Shown: positions 45,320-53,803 of the stretch, piece by piece
How positions within the stretch are numbered: position 1 is the first letter of the stretch
Layout of the letters: every line of letters begins with the position of its first letter
NCBI RefSeq assembly: GCF_030418125.1
Contig: NZ_JAUHTR010000011.1
Coordinates: 1-64,000, forward strand
Direction of reading: 5' to 3'
DNA: 64,000 nucleotides
DNA from: Fictibacillus fluitans
GTDB taxonomy: Bacteria; Bacillota; Bacilli; Bacillales; Fictibacillaceae
Position numbers and translations under genes: made by a program
Notes under the pieces: model-generated
The model's database searches: none
Told to the model about the DNA's origin: nothing
What the model saw: only the letters and a program-made list of their open reading frames with translations

Positions 45320-45358
45320 AAAAGTAGTGTCTCTGTAACTTGCAGAAACGCTACTTTT
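45320..45358. terminator. Hairpin at the broken end of the MFS gene
   Basis: AAAAGTAG (45320-45327) pairs with CTACTTTT (45351-45358), with an inner TCTCTG/CAGAAA extension. It lies exactly where the MFS gene is truncated. It may be a terminator or the trace of a small inserted element. From here to 45650 no gene is seen; the stretch is AT-rich and probably holds the promoter of cassette 2. Confidence 0.55.
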
Positions 45359-45650
45359 AATTTGTATATATTTGATATAAAGCTTTTATTTTTATCTATA
45401 ATTGATATTCAATTTAATATTTAAATAACTAACTGAAATTTCCGTTAAATGGAATTAAATACACCGATTCCAAATAATATGTACTTAGTAAATAAGGAAA
45501 ATTCATTGTGATTTCTAACGGGAATTTTATATGGGAACTTAGAAATCAAAACAAAAATAGTAGGGTTTGTAGTAAAACGCTTTTGACGGATGAAAGTAAA
45601 AATTAGTCCATCTTCAAATTATGGCTCAAAAGGAGGGGAAAGTCAGTCAT

Positions 45651-48047
45651 ATGGTAACCTCTAGAGTTCCGATTGTAGGCTCGCCCTTGGGAATTAAAAA
45701 TGTTGATTTTAAGGGATCCGCGATTTCAGGTGTGAGAATGGATGTAACTCGAGCTTATGGAGGAATCCCAATTTTACTCCAAAAGTTCATTAATCAAAAC
45801 GATTATTCAGCATGGGGAAAAATAGTAGAAAAAATAGATTATATCTATACCAACCTTAATTATGCATTAGCAGGGCTGGAAAAAGAGACATCTTTTAGCA
45901 GCGTATTACAACAGGAAGTATCTTCTGGTAAAAAATTATTGTTCAAACCGAACATAGTCGATCCGTCGGCCATACATCATGAAACGCATGGTGAGGGGGC
46001 AGGTGGAGCTATTACTACGGAATGGCCTCTCGTAGCTGCATTAATGAGGTGGTTTCACGATAATCTTCCCATAAACTATTACCAGATGGCTATTGGTGAG
46101 GCTTCTACTTGTACTTTTATACAAGCTGAGGCATCTACCCTTGCCTATGGAAAAAAGGTTACAACCGAGGCCACTATTGAAGGAAGAAGTGGAGATTTCT
46201 ACGGTGGCTGGGGTTTTTTCTTTGTTCGTAAGTATTTATCACACCATCATCCTCCTTCACATAAGGATGACCCTATGAAAGGGTATGAAGAGAGTGTGGC
46301 TGGAAGGTTTATCCCCCCAGGCAGAGCAGATGATCGACTGATGGTCTATGACTTAAACAAGACTCACAATGGCGAGGTCAGAGATAGAACGGTAGCAGTT
46401 CCTGGCGGAAGAAATTTTAATGAGATTTCACTTCATAAAGTAATCATTGGTGGAGATCCAGCTAATCATCACGATCGCATTGATTATCCTGGCTGCGTTC
46501 TGGTAAATATCCCTAAACCTAAAATGCATAATCAAGATCTTATGACCAATGCGATTAAAAACCTTGGTATTGGTCTTTATTCTGCTCAAAAATATGCTAA
46601 TCCCCACACTCCTAATCCGAGTATAAAGGTAAAACTGCCGCATTCACGATGGATTATGAAAATGGATGATAAGACCTACCTACCCGTCAAAGACGAAAAT
46701 GGTAAATATATTGCTATAAAAACTGATGGATTTTCTGGAACCCAGTCTGACGTTATTCGAACAGTGCAAAGCCAGCATGTCTTTATGCTCCATATAGTTG
46801 ATGCAATCAATATGATTAATTTTAGCCATAATGATACTACCGCTGTACGAGTACCCGAAGGCTATATATGGACTTCTTTGGATTGCGTGGCATTAGATCT
46901 CTTTTGTGCCAGATACTGTTTCAAAATGGTCCATATGGATCGGGCACTGAAACTCCAGCAGGAAAATAACTGGCCTACTGAATTTGTCCAATACTCCCCT
47001 GTAGTTAAAATAAAGGGGAGAAATATAAAGACCAAAATAGGATTCGATTCTCCTTTATTTAGATATGATCTATACCGTTATGCCGAGGCAAGAGGAGTGG
47101 GCCAGCAAAGATACTATGTTGTGGGCTGGGATACCATAACAAAAACTCCATTGGCTTCTTTAAAAGGGCATCTCGGGAGAATAGATAAGGGAAACTTCCT
47201 TGAGTTAATCACAGATACTCTTTATTATAATCGCTCTACAATTCTTCATGATTTACAAAATGCTGCACTAAGTTATGCAAAAGCTAACGATATACTGACT
47301 GGCTCTACAATTTTTAAAAAAATAATGGATACTTTTGATGAAAATCGTGATGGAGTTCTAGATTACGATGAGAAAGGGAGAGGATATGAAACGGCAAGAA
47401 TGTGGTTGCAAGCTCTTTCCCTTAATGCTGTTAATGAAACAAACGGTCTATTTAAATCTAATTTTTTAGCAAGTTCTCTTCAAACCAAATATTACACCAG
47501 GGATTGGAATGCCCAAGGTCACGATTTTAACAAAGAGTCATTTCTTGATGGCAGATTGAGTAAGGCGTTTATATTATCACAATCAGAAACGGTTAAAGAT
47601 GACCTCTTTATTCAAGGAATGATGTATGGAAATGGGATGTGGCCCAGTTGGCAGACAACTACTTATATAACAATTACAGATATCATCTATGGTTCTCAAT
47701 CCCTGAAAACGATTAGCTCGGGATCTCTGTATGGGAGCGCCTTTCAGTATGCTGATAAAGTGTTAAATTCAGGAGCTTATATAGGAAATAATCATCAAGA
47801 GAATGCGGGTCAACCATCTATTCCATATGGTCATGATTTAATAGATACAAATAACAGTAATGAAACAAGCAATCTTCATTCTATTAATAATTATTTTAAC
47901 GATCTTTCTATGGGTAAAAGGCTTCTAGGTTTTATTCTATATGTACCACGTGGATACGGAGTCTTAAATGGCTTTAAAATCCCCAACGTAGAAGAGACGG
48001 ACGATCCGGATAAAGTGTTTACCGCCCATTTTAAGGTTGTGTGGTGA
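45651..48047 (+). CDS. DUF362-like protein with EF-hand, copy 2
   Basis: This is the paralogue of the protein at 31340 and is alike over its full length. L-L-F-K-P-N-I-V, then V-A-A-L-M-R-W-F-H-D-N-L, the I-P-K-P-K-M-H-N-Q-D-L block, and the C-terminal I-P-N-V-E-E-T-D-D-P are shared. The EF-hand loop is kept (D563-E-N-R-D-G-V-L-D-Y-D-E574). The frame opens at an ATG at 45621 without Shine-Dalgarno. The ATG at 45651 matches the start of copy 1 and has AGGAGG upstream, though 14 bases away. It gives about 798 residues. Confidence 0.74.
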   Translation: MVTSRVPIVGSPLGIKNVDFKGSAISGVRMDVTRAYGGIPILLQKFINQNDYSAWGKIVEKIDYIYTNLNYALAGLEKETSFSSVLQQEVSSGKKLLFKPNIVDPSAIHHETHGEGAGGAITTEWPLVAALMRWFHDNLPINYYQMAIGEASTCTFIQAEASTLAYGKKVTTEATIEGRSGDFYGGWGFFFVRKYLSHHHPPSHKDDPMKGYEESVAGRFIPPGRADDRLMVYDLNKTHNGEVRDRTVAVPGGRNFNEISLHKVIIGGDPANHHDRIDYPGCVLVNIPKPKMHNQDLMTNAIKNLGIGLYSAQKYANPHTPNPSIKVKLPHSRWIMKMDDKTYLPVKDENGKYIAIKTDGFSGTQSDVIRTVQSQHVFMLHIVDAINMINFSHNDTTAVRVPEGYIWTSLDCVALDLFCARYCFKMVHMDRALKLQQENNWPTEFVQYSPVVKIKGRNIKTKIGFDSPLFRYDLYRYAEARGVGQQRYYVVGWDTITKTPLASLKGHLGRIDKGNFLELITDTLYYNRSTILHDLQNAALSYAKANDILTGSTIFKKIMDTFDENRDGVLDYDEKGRGYETARMWLQALSLNAVNETNGLFKSNFLASSLQTKYYTRDWNAQGHDFNKESFLDGRLSKAFILSQSETVKDDLFIQGMMYGNGMWPSWQTTTYITITDIIYGSQSLKTISSGSLYGSAFQYADKVLNSGAYIGNNHQENAGQPSIPYGHDLIDTNNSNETSNLHSINNYFNDLSMGKRLLGFILYVPRGYGVLNGFKIPNVEETDDPDKVFTAHFKVVW

Positions 48048-48090
48048 TGTACCACAAAAATAAAACTGCATAAAATTAGGAGGGGTGAAT

Positions 48091-48897
48091 ATGTTTGTGT
48101 TTGAAGAGAGTAAATCCTATCTCATGCCTGCATTTTTCGGTGTGGGTGAGTATAACCCAAATGCCATAGCTGTTGCGAATGATGTTACAACGATGGTATT
48201 TACTCTGACTACAAATGGAAACCTCTTGTCTAACTTTTTACCTGCGGGTTTCCAACCATTAAGACCAGAAATTAACATTAAATTCGTTCAGTTACGGGAG
48301 GTTGATTTCCTAACTGGGGGCAGCTATAACCTAATCCAAATTGAGGTGCCCGTCCGCTTTAGTGGTACTCATGACCAACTAGAAGGAGTTTTCCCTCTAG
48401 TTATTTGGGAAAATAATGCTGAACCAATTATTAGTGGGAGAGAACAAAGTGGTCAGCCTAAAATTTACGCAGATATAGAAGACCTAAACATTTATCAAGG
48501 AAAGTATTTCACCAATGCCTGCCTTCAAGGAAACACTTTTTTGCATCTTGAAATGTTTAACCCACAACCAGTTAGTCAACAGCAATTTGAGCAAATAAAG
48601 TCCTCTTCTGTTAACTCCAATGTCTTTGGCTGGCGCTATATTCCCAAAGTTGGTGGTCCTGGTGCCGAATTAAGTCAACCTATCCTTTATCCCCAAGGTA
48701 TGAAGCTTTATGGCGCTTGGATGGGCAAAGGTAATTTCTCATGGATAAAATTGAGTGAGGATTTTAGATATCGTATATTCAATTATTATGATATTGTCAA
48801 AACACTGGCTGAATTTCCTGTCTACTCTCTTGCACCTGTTCAAATATATAAAGGTGCCAGTATTTTGAGGCCTGCAGCGGGTCGAGTGCTTAAATAA
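48091..48897 (+). CDS. Acetoacetate-decarboxylase-like protein, copy 2
   Basis: This is the paralogue of the protein at 33796. G-G-S-Y-N-L-I-Q-I-E-V-P-V-R-F and G-R-E-Q-S-G-Q-P-K124-I are conserved, again with Ile in place of the second Lys of ADC. The R-Y-I-P-K-V-G-G-P-G-A block is identical between copies. AGGAGGGG lies seven bases before the ATG at 48091. The protein is 268 residues. It follows the DUF362 gene by 43 bp, as in cassette 1. Confidence 0.7.
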   Translation: MFVFEESKSYLMPAFFGVGEYNPNAIAVANDVTTMVFTLTTNGNLLSNFLPAGFQPLRPEINIKFVQLREVDFLTGGSYNLIQIEVPVRFSGTHDQLEGVFPLVIWENNAEPIISGREQSGQPKIYADIEDLNIYQGKYFTNACLQGNTFLHLEMFNPQPVSQQQFEQIKSSSVNSNVFGWRYIPKVGGPGAELSQPILYPQGMKLYGAWMGKGNFSWIKLSEDFRYRIFNYYDIVKTLAEFPVYSLAPVQIYKGASILRPAAGRVLK

Positions 48898-48956
48898 TGT
48901 ACTAGTAAATAGACCGTTTTTAATAGGAATCTTATTAAATTATCTTTCTATGCAAA

Positions 48957-48990
48957 AGCACCCTCGAATACATTTCGAGGGTGTTTTATT
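48957..48990 (+). terminator. Terminator after cassette 2
   Basis: CACCCTCGAA (48959-48968) pairs with TTCGAGGGTG (48974-48983), followed by TTTTATTTT. Confidence 0.88.
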
Positions 48991-49073
48991 TTAATTCTCC
49001 TTACAGAACTCAAAGATTTCTCAGAGTAAATATTCGCTAATCCTTTCTACAGGGCCAATATCACCCAACACAG

Positions 49074-49116
49074 CAAAAAGGATCGCCTCATAATCAGGCA
49101 TTCTTTTTGTTGCTAC
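49074..49116 (-). terminator. Terminator of the general-stress protein gene
   Basis: On the minus strand AAAAAG-x-GCCT pairs with AGGC-x-CTTTTT, just behind the stop at 49113. Confidence 0.55.
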
Positions 49117-49598
49117 TTATCCAATTCAACCGTTTCATTCACAGCTGCCGATTCAGCATCTTGTCCTGTCACCCGTTTAAACATAAACGCTACTCTCTTT
49201 GTAAAACTGCCGGTTTCCCAATACTCGGCGGCTTCGGCATTTATCTTGATTAAGACAATGTTGGGGTCATCATAAGTGGTTTGCATAATTTTGTCATAGG
49301 CGATGCCCCACAATTCCTTTTTCTTGTGTAAGTCCTCAACGATTTCCGCTCTTCCCCGGATGGAAAGATAGGAATCATCCACATACGCCACATTAACCTC
49401 TGGATTGCGCAAAATTTCATCGTATTTATTCGTATCCTTTTTAGTGAAAAACCACAGGTCGCCGTCAAACTCTACTTCTTGAGTTTTCATGGGGCGGGAA
49501 ACAAGCCCTTCTTCCGTTATCGTGGTCAGCATGGCTGTGTCTATGTCTTTGATTAACTCTCTTACCTTTTCTGCTTCTTTTTGTTCCATGTTAGCCAT
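49113..49598 (-). CDS. Pyridoxamine-5'-phosphate-oxidase-like general stress protein
   Basis: This is a 161-residue FMN-binding split-barrel protein of the YdaG/general stress protein 26 type. Typical blocks are M-L-T-T-I-T-E-E-G-L-V-S-R-P-M, then G-D-L-W-F-F-T, and N-V-A-Y-V-D-D-S-Y-L-S-I-R-G-R-A. The frame opens at 49607, but GAGGTG lies six bases before the ATG at 49598. Members of this family are SigB-controlled in B. subtilis; no clear SigB promoter was checked here. The reaction is unknown. Confidence 0.85.
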   Translation of the reverse strand: MANMEQKEAEKVRELIKDIDTAMLTTITEEGLVSRPMKTQEVEFDGDLWFFTKKDTNKYDEILRNPEVNVAYVDDSYLSIRGRAEIVEDLHKKKELWGIAYDKIMQTTYDDPNIVLIKINAEAAEYWETGSFTKRVAFMFKRVTGQDAESAAVNETVELDK

Positions 49599-49714
49599 TT
49601 CCATCACCTCGTAAAAGTTTAATAGTGGTATATTACCCTCTATAGCAACTTTTACTCGGATGGTTGATGTCTAAACGGCGCCAAACCCGAAACCAATTCC
49701 CATCGAGCCTGTTT

Positions 49715-50152
49715 TTATTCAGGCATTTTCCGTGCCGTAACAGCGAGCCTGTTCCATGAATTGATCACGACGATCTGCATAATGATTTCGGACAGTTGTT
49801 TTTTATCAAAGTATTGTGCAGCTTCGTCATAGACATTATCTGGAACATGAGATTCCGCGACAAGGGTGACCGCTTCTGTCAATGCAAGAACTGCCCGTTC
49901 TTCTGGCGTAAAATAGGGAGTTTCGCGCCACGCATTTAATGCATAAATGCGCTGTTCAGTTTCACCTAGTTCGCGCGCTTCCTTTGTATGCATGTTCAGG
50001 CAGAATGCGCAGCCGTTAATTTGGGATGCCCGGATTTTAATCAGTTCTTTTAGGCTCTTGTCAATGCTCGTGCGGGCCATATATTTCTCTAAGGCAAACA
50101 TTGCCTGATAGGCGCCAGGCTCCACGTCTTCCATTCTAATTCTTTCTTCCAT
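49715..50152 (-). CDS. AhpD-like carboxymuconolactone decarboxylase family protein
   Basis: This is a 145-residue all-helical protein with the redox motif C-A-F-C-L-N-M-H (C-x2-C-x3-H) that marks AhpD-like alkylhydroperoxidases. Longer frames to 50221 lack a Shine-Dalgarno. GGAGGG lies seven bases before the ATG at 50152. It is likely a peroxidase or antioxidant enzyme. The neighbouring stress protein suggests a shared oxidative-stress context. Confidence 0.86.
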   Translation of the reverse strand: MEERIRMEDVEPGAYQAMFALEKYMARTSIDKSLKELIKIRASQINGCAFCLNMHTKEARELGETEQRIYALNAWRETPYFTPEERAVLALTEAVTLVAESHVPDNVYDEAAQYFDKKQLSEIIMQIVVINSWNRLAVTARKMPE

Positions 50153-50223
50153 TGTTGTTCCCTCCATAAATCTTTTTTGTTTTACACTTACAAGACGAAA
50201 CAACCTCAGTGTTTGTGACAAAT

Positions 50224-50256
50224 AAAAAAAGAAGTTCAGGTAAGAACTTCTTTTTG
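50224..50256 (-). terminator. Terminator of the Cys-motif protein pair
   Basis: AAAAAGAAGTTC pairs with GAACTTCTTTTT. It is downstream of 50298 on the minus strand. Confidence 0.8.
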
Positions 50257-50297
50257 AGCTAGCAGGAACTGATTTATAGGATTCTTTAAAGTGAGGT

Positions 50298-50561
50298 CTA
50301 AAACCATCTGCTTGAAGCGAAATCCGAAAGGGCTACTCCAGTAATGACACCTGCTATTTTACTGCAATCAAGAACCCCTAACTGTATTAATCCGCTTATA
50401 TCGAAATTAAAGGAAACACAATGTGTTTTTTCATCAAATGAAAGAAATGTAAGGACAGAGCCAGCAGGTACCGATTGGCTTTTTAAAATGGGGACAAAAA
50501 GATCACCGAATTTCGCTTTTTCAAAAAAGCTGCAAAGACATCCGTTTGCGCTATGCTTCAT
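50298..50561 (-). CDS. Small CxC-domain protein 2
   Basis: This is an 87-residue protein with C-L-C-S-F-F-E-K-A near the N-terminus, a conserved F-L-S-F-x6-C-V in the middle, and V-L-D-C-S-K-I-A-G-V towards the end. The same skeleton is seen in the next upstream gene and in the N-terminal domain of the Ig-like protein at 26382. GGAGGT lies seven bases before the ATG at 50561; the longer frame to 50612 overlaps the upstream gene. It is four bases from the upstream stop, hence coupled. Function unknown; a spore-surface role is only a guess. Confidence 0.65.
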   Translation of the reverse strand: MKHSANGCLCSFFEKAKFGDLFVPILKSQSVPAGSVLTFLSFDEKTHCVSFNFDISGLIQLGVLDCSKIAGVITGVALSDFASSRWF

Positions 50562-50565
50562 TTTA

Positions 50566-50832
50566 TTAACCTCCAAACGTTCCAGTAAAAGTGACGATAG
50601 CTGCAATCTCATTACAGTCTATAATGATCAGACGTTGGTCACCCGAAGGTAAAGGGAACGAAAGTTCTACACAACAGGAACCAGGATGGAACTTTACAAA
50701 CGTGAAGATGGTTGGAGGGGTGTTGGGAAAAATGCTTAAAGGAAGAAGAGCTCCTTCCAATATGATCAGATAGGTATGACCTTTATGTGCTTTTTCAAAT
50801 TGGGAGCAGATACAACTACAGCACGAATTCAT
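50566..50832 (-). CDS. Small CxC-domain protein 1
   Basis: This is an 88-residue protein rich in Cys (C-C-S-C-I-C-S-Q-F-E-K-A at the N-terminus, G-S-C-C-V in the middle, I-D-C-N-E-I-A-A-I near the end). It is a paralogue of the gene directly downstream. AGAGGTATATTTC precedes the ATG. No signal peptide. Confidence 0.65.
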   Translation of the reverse strand: MNSCCSCICSQFEKAHKGHTYLIILEGALLPLSIFPNTPPTIFTFVKFHPGSCCVELSFPLPSGDQRLIIIDCNEIAAIVTFTGTFGG

Positions 50833-50980
50833 GAAATATACCTCTTTTCAGAAAAAGACCTTTTTAGCACCATATGAATGACACTAGCCTACTGTGCAGG
50901 TCATATAAATAACGCTTGAAGGAAGCATGTGTGAATCATTCAGGGCATAAAGTAAAATCAAAAAGGGTGATTTTATCCCT

Positions 50981-51370
50981 ATGCTGAACTTCAATGGTCT
51001 CTGTAACGAATATGGGAAAATATTTAATGAAAAAGCCAAGGTGAAAAACGGGATATGTTCTGTTTCCATAGCCAGAAATCTGCATGTAACCATTCAAGGA
51101 AGACCAAGCAGGGGAGAGCTGCATGCCGGGTTCTCATTTGAGTCACTAGATCTTGAAGGAAATGCTTTAAACCTGGGAGAAGTTGTGGTTTTGGAAGAAG
51201 AAATTACGGAGTTTACAAAGCAGCTTGTTAATAAAGGAATTTTCATCAGCGCGCTGCACAATCATTGGCTGTTTACCAAACCAACCATCCTTTATATTCA
51301 CTTTCAATCAGTTGAACCGCCTCTGACGTTTGCGCAAAAAGCAGCGGAAGCCCTTGCTGTTTTAAGATAA
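50981..51370 (+). CDS. DUF1259-like protein
   Basis: This is a 129-residue protein fitting DUF1259 (LppY/LpqO type). I-A-R-N-L-H-V-T-I-Q-G-R, then G-E-V-V-V-L-E-E-E-I, the A-L-H-N-H-W-L motif, and Y-I-H-F are recognisable. The family often has a lipoprotein signal, and this one has none. Function is unknown. The upstream AAGGGTGAT is distant, so the start is moderately sure. Confidence 0.75.
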   Translation: MLNFNGLCNEYGKIFNEKAKVKNGICSVSIARNLHVTIQGRPSRGELHAGFSFESLDLEGNALNLGEVVVLEEEITEFTKQLVNKGIFISALHNHWLFTKPTILYIHFQSVEPPLTFAQKAAEALAVLR

Positions 51371-51383
51371 AAAGGAAGCATAT

Positions 51384-51530
51384 ATGGATCATCAGGTCTT
51401 TGCTGAATTAAAACGAATCAATGGCATCAAAAGGTACCGCTCTAGTGTTTTCACTACTATCTATCTAATATTACTCTCTGCTCAATACGCGTTACAAGCG
51501 GATTTAGCCATCTGCATTTCTTCCCAATGA
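51384..51530 (+). CDS. Possible small ORF, 48 codons
   Basis: ATG behind AAAAGGAAGC opens a 48-codon frame (M-D-H-Q-V-F-A-E-L-K-R-I) with a mildly hydrophobic end. No family recognised; it may be a remnant. Confidence 0.25.
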   Translation: MDHQVFAELKRINGIKRYRSSVFTTIYLILLSAQYALQADLAICISSQ

Positions 51531-51563
51531 TTTTCATAAAATCAAAAAAAGGGGGAGAATGAT

Positions 51564-53039
51564 TTGAGCCGATTTCCCACGAATTTTTCTTCGCTTAAGT
51601 ATCCGGATGATATGCTCGCCATTATTAGAAATGGGTTAAAACAAAGTGCCTCTCAAAAGGATATACTAATCGCGGGAGCTGGGATGTCAGGTCTGGTAAC
51701 CGCGTCATTATTAAAACAGGCAGGACATCGAGTGACTGTACTTGAAGCGAATCAACGGATAGGCGGACGTGTTTTTACGGTTCGGAAGCCATTTACCGAG
51801 GGGAATTATTTAGATGTAGGAGCGATGCGAATCCCAGATACACATGTTCTGGTGTTTGAATACATACGTCGCTTCAAACTCCGGACAACGAAGTTTATAA
51901 ACAGGACCAAGAGGGATATAATCTTTGTTAACAACGTACGGACTACACGTGAATATTATGATCAACATCCAGATATATTAGGTTTTCCAGTTTTAGAAGA
52001 GGAAAAAGGAAAGACGGCGATCGAATTATTTCGAACGGCAGTCCAGCCTTTTATTGACCTTTATAAAAGCAGTTCACCAAAACAACAAGAGATATTAAAA
52101 GACAAATTTGGAAGATACTCTATGGATGACTATTTAAAAAATAATCCGATCGGCCCTTCTTTGTCGCTGAATGCCATTCGCTTAATTAGTATCATGCTTG
52201 GTATCGAAGGATTTAAAGAATTATCTTTTGTTGATATTTTTGTTAATGTTATTTTACCGATTTTTAGTGGAAATACTGTCTTTTATGAAATTGATGGGGG
52301 GAATGACCATCTTCCTTCCTCTTTCTACAATCAACTTGGTCCCCATATCGTATATGATCAAAAAGTAGAGAGGATTATACAGGACGATAGAAGCATTCGT
52401 TTTCAAACGAGAAATCTAGTAACGGGAGAGCGGGGTACTCTCTCAGGAGATTATGCGGTTACAACGATTCCTTTCACTGCATTCCAGTTCATAGACGTTG
52501 AACCGTACCATTCCATATCCTTTAAGAAGTGGCAAGCCATTCGGGAAATCATAAGTGTTCCTGCGGTAAAAGTCGGGATTGAATACAAACACCGTTTTTG
52601 GGAGAAGCTCCAGGTCGGGAATGCAGTATCTGATCGTACGACTCGCTTTAGTTATACACCGAGTCACGGAATCGGAAGAGAGGGGCCGGCGGTTCTTTTA
52701 GCCAGCTATAGCTGGGGACATGATTCAATGTTATGGAGTAGCTTGTCTAAGGATGATGTCATTTATTATGTGCTGAAGGATTTGGCAAAAGTTTATGGCA
52801 ACGTAGTTTATAAAGATTTTTTGCAGGCTGTTTCATTTAATTGGAGTAAAAATCCATTCTCTGCTGGTGCTTTTACACTGTTTTCCCCAGGTCAAAGAGA
52901 TGATTTCGGTGACTTTATATATCAGCATGAAGGCAGATTACATTTTGCAGGGGAACACACATCTTCCTTTCATGGATGGATCGAGGGAGCCATTGAATCA
53001 GGAATACGTGCGGCTTATGAGGTAAACGAAAGAATATAA
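51564..53039 (+). CDS. Flavin amine oxidase (YobN-like)
   Basis: This is a 491-residue FAD-dependent oxidase of the monoamine oxidase / L-amino-acid oxidase family. The dinucleotide motif G-A-G-M-S-G (38-43) is followed by E-A-N at the ribose site and R-I-G-G-R-V. The C-terminal FAD block reads F-A-G-E-H-T-S-S, then G-W-I-E-G-A-I-E-S-G. It is similar in size and character to YobN of B. subtilis. The start is TTG at 51564 with GGGGGAG upstream. No signal peptide, so the protein is cytosolic. The amine or amino-acid substrate is not readable. Confidence 0.88.
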   Translation: MSRFPTNFSSLKYPDDMLAIIRNGLKQSASQKDILIAGAGMSGLVTASLLKQAGHRVTVLEANQRIGGRVFTVRKPFTEGNYLDVGAMRIPDTHVLVFEYIRRFKLRTTKFINRTKRDIIFVNNVRTTREYYDQHPDILGFPVLEEEKGKTAIELFRTAVQPFIDLYKSSSPKQQEILKDKFGRYSMDDYLKNNPIGPSLSLNAIRLISIMLGIEGFKELSFVDIFVNVILPIFSGNTVFYEIDGGNDHLPSSFYNQLGPHIVYDQKVERIIQDDRSIRFQTRNLVTGERGTLSGDYAVTTIPFTAFQFIDVEPYHSISFKKWQAIREIISVPAVKVGIEYKHRFWEKLQVGNAVSDRTTRFSYTPSHGIGREGPAVLLASYSWGHDSMLWSSLSKDDVIYYVLKDLAKVYGNVVYKDFLQAVSFNWSKNPFSAGAFTLFSPGQRDDFGDFIYQHEGRLHFAGEHTSSFHGWIEGAIESGIRAAYEVNERI

Positions 53040-53055
53040 TATAGCCATTTTAGAA

Positions 53056-53107
53056 AAAAAACCTGATGAACAGTTTTTAAAGATATTGTTCATCAGGGTT
53101 TCATTTA
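53056..53107. terminator. Bidirectional terminator after the amine oxidase
   Basis: AACCTGATGAACA pairs with TGTTCATCAGGGTT, T-rich on both strands. It lies between converging genes. Confidence 0.82.
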
Positions 53108-53117
53108 CGTCGAAATC

Positions 53118-53636
53118 CTATATCAATCTCTGTTTAATTCTCGCTACAAGCGGCACCACGATAATACCGGCAACCACAACCTGCAGGAAGTTCCCTGGAA
53201 TGGAGCCGAACGGCTGGATCCAGTTGTGATAAAGAATGACTTCGGCAAAATAGTAGCCGACGATTTTGATGACAAGGGCGGTGACGACTGCCAGTGTGTT
53301 GACCAGCACTTTGTTGCCGGGGACCTTTTCAGAGATGAGTCCCGCGACATAGCCCATCGCTCCGACAATCACGAAGGTGAACGGTGCCCAGATGGTCCAA
53401 GGGGATAGCAAATCGTATAAGCCCATTCCGAAGGCGCCCGCAACGGCGCCTGTTTTTCTGCCAAACACGAAGGCGGCGATAAACAGCGGTACGTTGCCCA
53501 GGTGGATTAATCCACCGTTCCCCATGATGGGGAGCTTTATGTTAATAAACACGGTTGCCACATAGGTCAAACCGATGAAAAGTGCGTTGATGACTAATGC
53601 TCTTGTTCTAGTCGCTCTTACTGCTGCAGTACTCAC
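53118..53636 (-). CDS. ECF transporter S component
   Basis: This is a 172-residue protein with about five or six hydrophobic helices, typical of the substrate-binding S subunits of group II ECF vitamin transporters (ECF-trS type). G-G-L-I-H-L-G-N-V-P and G-M-G-L-Y-D-L-L-S-P-W are characteristic. The shared EcfA/EcfT energising module is encoded elsewhere. The vitamin is unknown, and I see no thiamine, FMN or preQ1 riboswitch in the 160 bp upstream. It stands alone between terminators. Confidence 0.82.
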   Translation of the reverse strand: MSTAAVRATRTRALVINALFIGLTYVATVFINIKLPIMGNGGLIHLGNVPLFIAAFVFGRKTGAVAGAFGMGLYDLLSPWTIWAPFTFVIVGAMGYVAGLISEKVPGNKVLVNTLAVVTALVIKIVGYYFAEVILYHNWIQPFGSIPGNFLQVVVAGIIVVPLVARIKQRLI

Positions 53637-53759
53637 AATCCTAACCTCTTTCGTTGAACGAATACTCGTTATTAGTTGGTATTTCCCACTAATCTATTAT
53701 ATCCACCTGTGACGTTTTAGAAAATAGTGAAATGATATTTTTTGTTGTGATTGTAATAG

Positions 53760-53803
53760 AAAAGCAGGACAGAGAAACAACTGGTTTCTCTGTCCTGCTT
53801 TTT
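53760..53803 (-). terminator. Terminator of the TRAP-type operon
   Basis: AAAGCAGGACAGAGAAAC pairs with GTTTCTCTGTCCTGCTTT (18-bp stem), with T runs on both strands. Confidence 0.92.

Noticed and set aside
53637-53759. Riboswitch before the ECF S-component
   Set aside because: I looked for thiamine, FMN, preQ1 and cobalamin motifs and found no convincing conserved core in the short upstream region.
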